From an uncultured Actinomycetes bacterium (GTDB taxonomy: Bacteria > Actinomycetota > Thermoleophilia > Gaiellales > F1-60-MAGs149), in the NCBI GenBank assembly GCA_903960645.1, contig CAJCBN010000367.1, forward strand, positions 1 to 7,986: a DNA stretch of 7,986 nt, written 5' to 3'. This document shows, piece after piece, positions 6,774-7,986 of this stretch (position 1 is its first letter; each line of letters opens with the position of its first letter). The notes beneath the pieces were generated by a model. It searched no databases. It was not told where the DNA came from and saw only the letters and a program-made list of their open reading frames with translations. Both the position numbers and the translations under genes were made by a program.

Positions 6774-6779
6774 TACCCT
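6774..6779 (+). promoter_or_regulatory. -10 box of a probable leaderless promoter for the malic enzyme gene
   Basis: The plus strand reads TACCCT, then seven bases (TGCGGGAG less its first base shared with no box: gcgggag), then ATG at 6787. A start of transcription six to eight bases after the hexamer would fall at or beside the start codon. The GGGAG just before the ATG (6782-6786) has no spacer and so cannot serve as a normal ribosome-binding site, which also favours a leaderless message. No -35 match is evident. Confidence 0.45.
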
Positions 6780-6786
6780 GCGGGAG

Positions 6787-7986
<1,200 letters not shown>

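Noticed and set aside
6766..6786. Upstream in-frame ATG for the malic enzyme
   Set aside because: It would place the TACCCT box inside the coding region, has no ribosome-binding site, and adds MRATLRE, which is unlike the family. It remains possible but less likely.

Overview
The window is a compact, high-GC stretch of a bacterial chromosome with seven protein genes and almost no spare DNA. Six genes run on the minus strand, in transcription order polA, rpsA, coaE, a lytic transglycosylase gene, a fused urease gamma/beta gene, and ureC (cut by the left edge). The seventh, an ACT-domain malic enzyme gene, runs on the plus strand away from polA and is cut by the right edge. The order polA-rpsA-coaE is the familiar actinobacterial arrangement. 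High GC, a four-domain S1 protein, a Pol I with a decayed proofreading domain, and TANNNT boxes placed for leaderless transcripts also fit Actinomycetota. A deep-branching class such as Thermoleophilia is my guess, not something the sequence proves.

Region by region: 1-1387 holds the urease structural genes (ureC 5' part, then the gamma/beta fusion). 1392-1961 is a membrane-anchored SLT-type lytic transglycosylase. 1958-2563 is dephospho-CoA kinase. 2573-4048 is ribosomal protein S1 with an unusual acidic repeat tail. 4049-4138 is a 90-base leader/promoter region for rpsA. 4139-6742 is DNA polymerase I. 6743-6786 is a 44-base divergent promoter region. 6787 to the end is the malic enzyme.

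From rpsA to ureC the genes are joined by gaps or overlaps of 9, -4, 4 and -4 bases, so they look like one translationally coupled operon, with the promoter probably upstream of rpsA. This would tie urease production to transcription of a ribosomal protein gene, which is unusual because urease is commonly under nitrogen, pH or substrate control. The urease resembles the gamma/beta-fusion type known from Streptomyces. It keeps the visible metal ligands but has a replaced urea-pocket segment.

I found no mobile element, CRISPR array, RNA gene or evident new defence or biosynthetic system. The points most worth a second look are the divergent urease in a housekeeping operon, the back-to-back leaderless promoter pair, and the S1 tail repeat with its leader hairpin.
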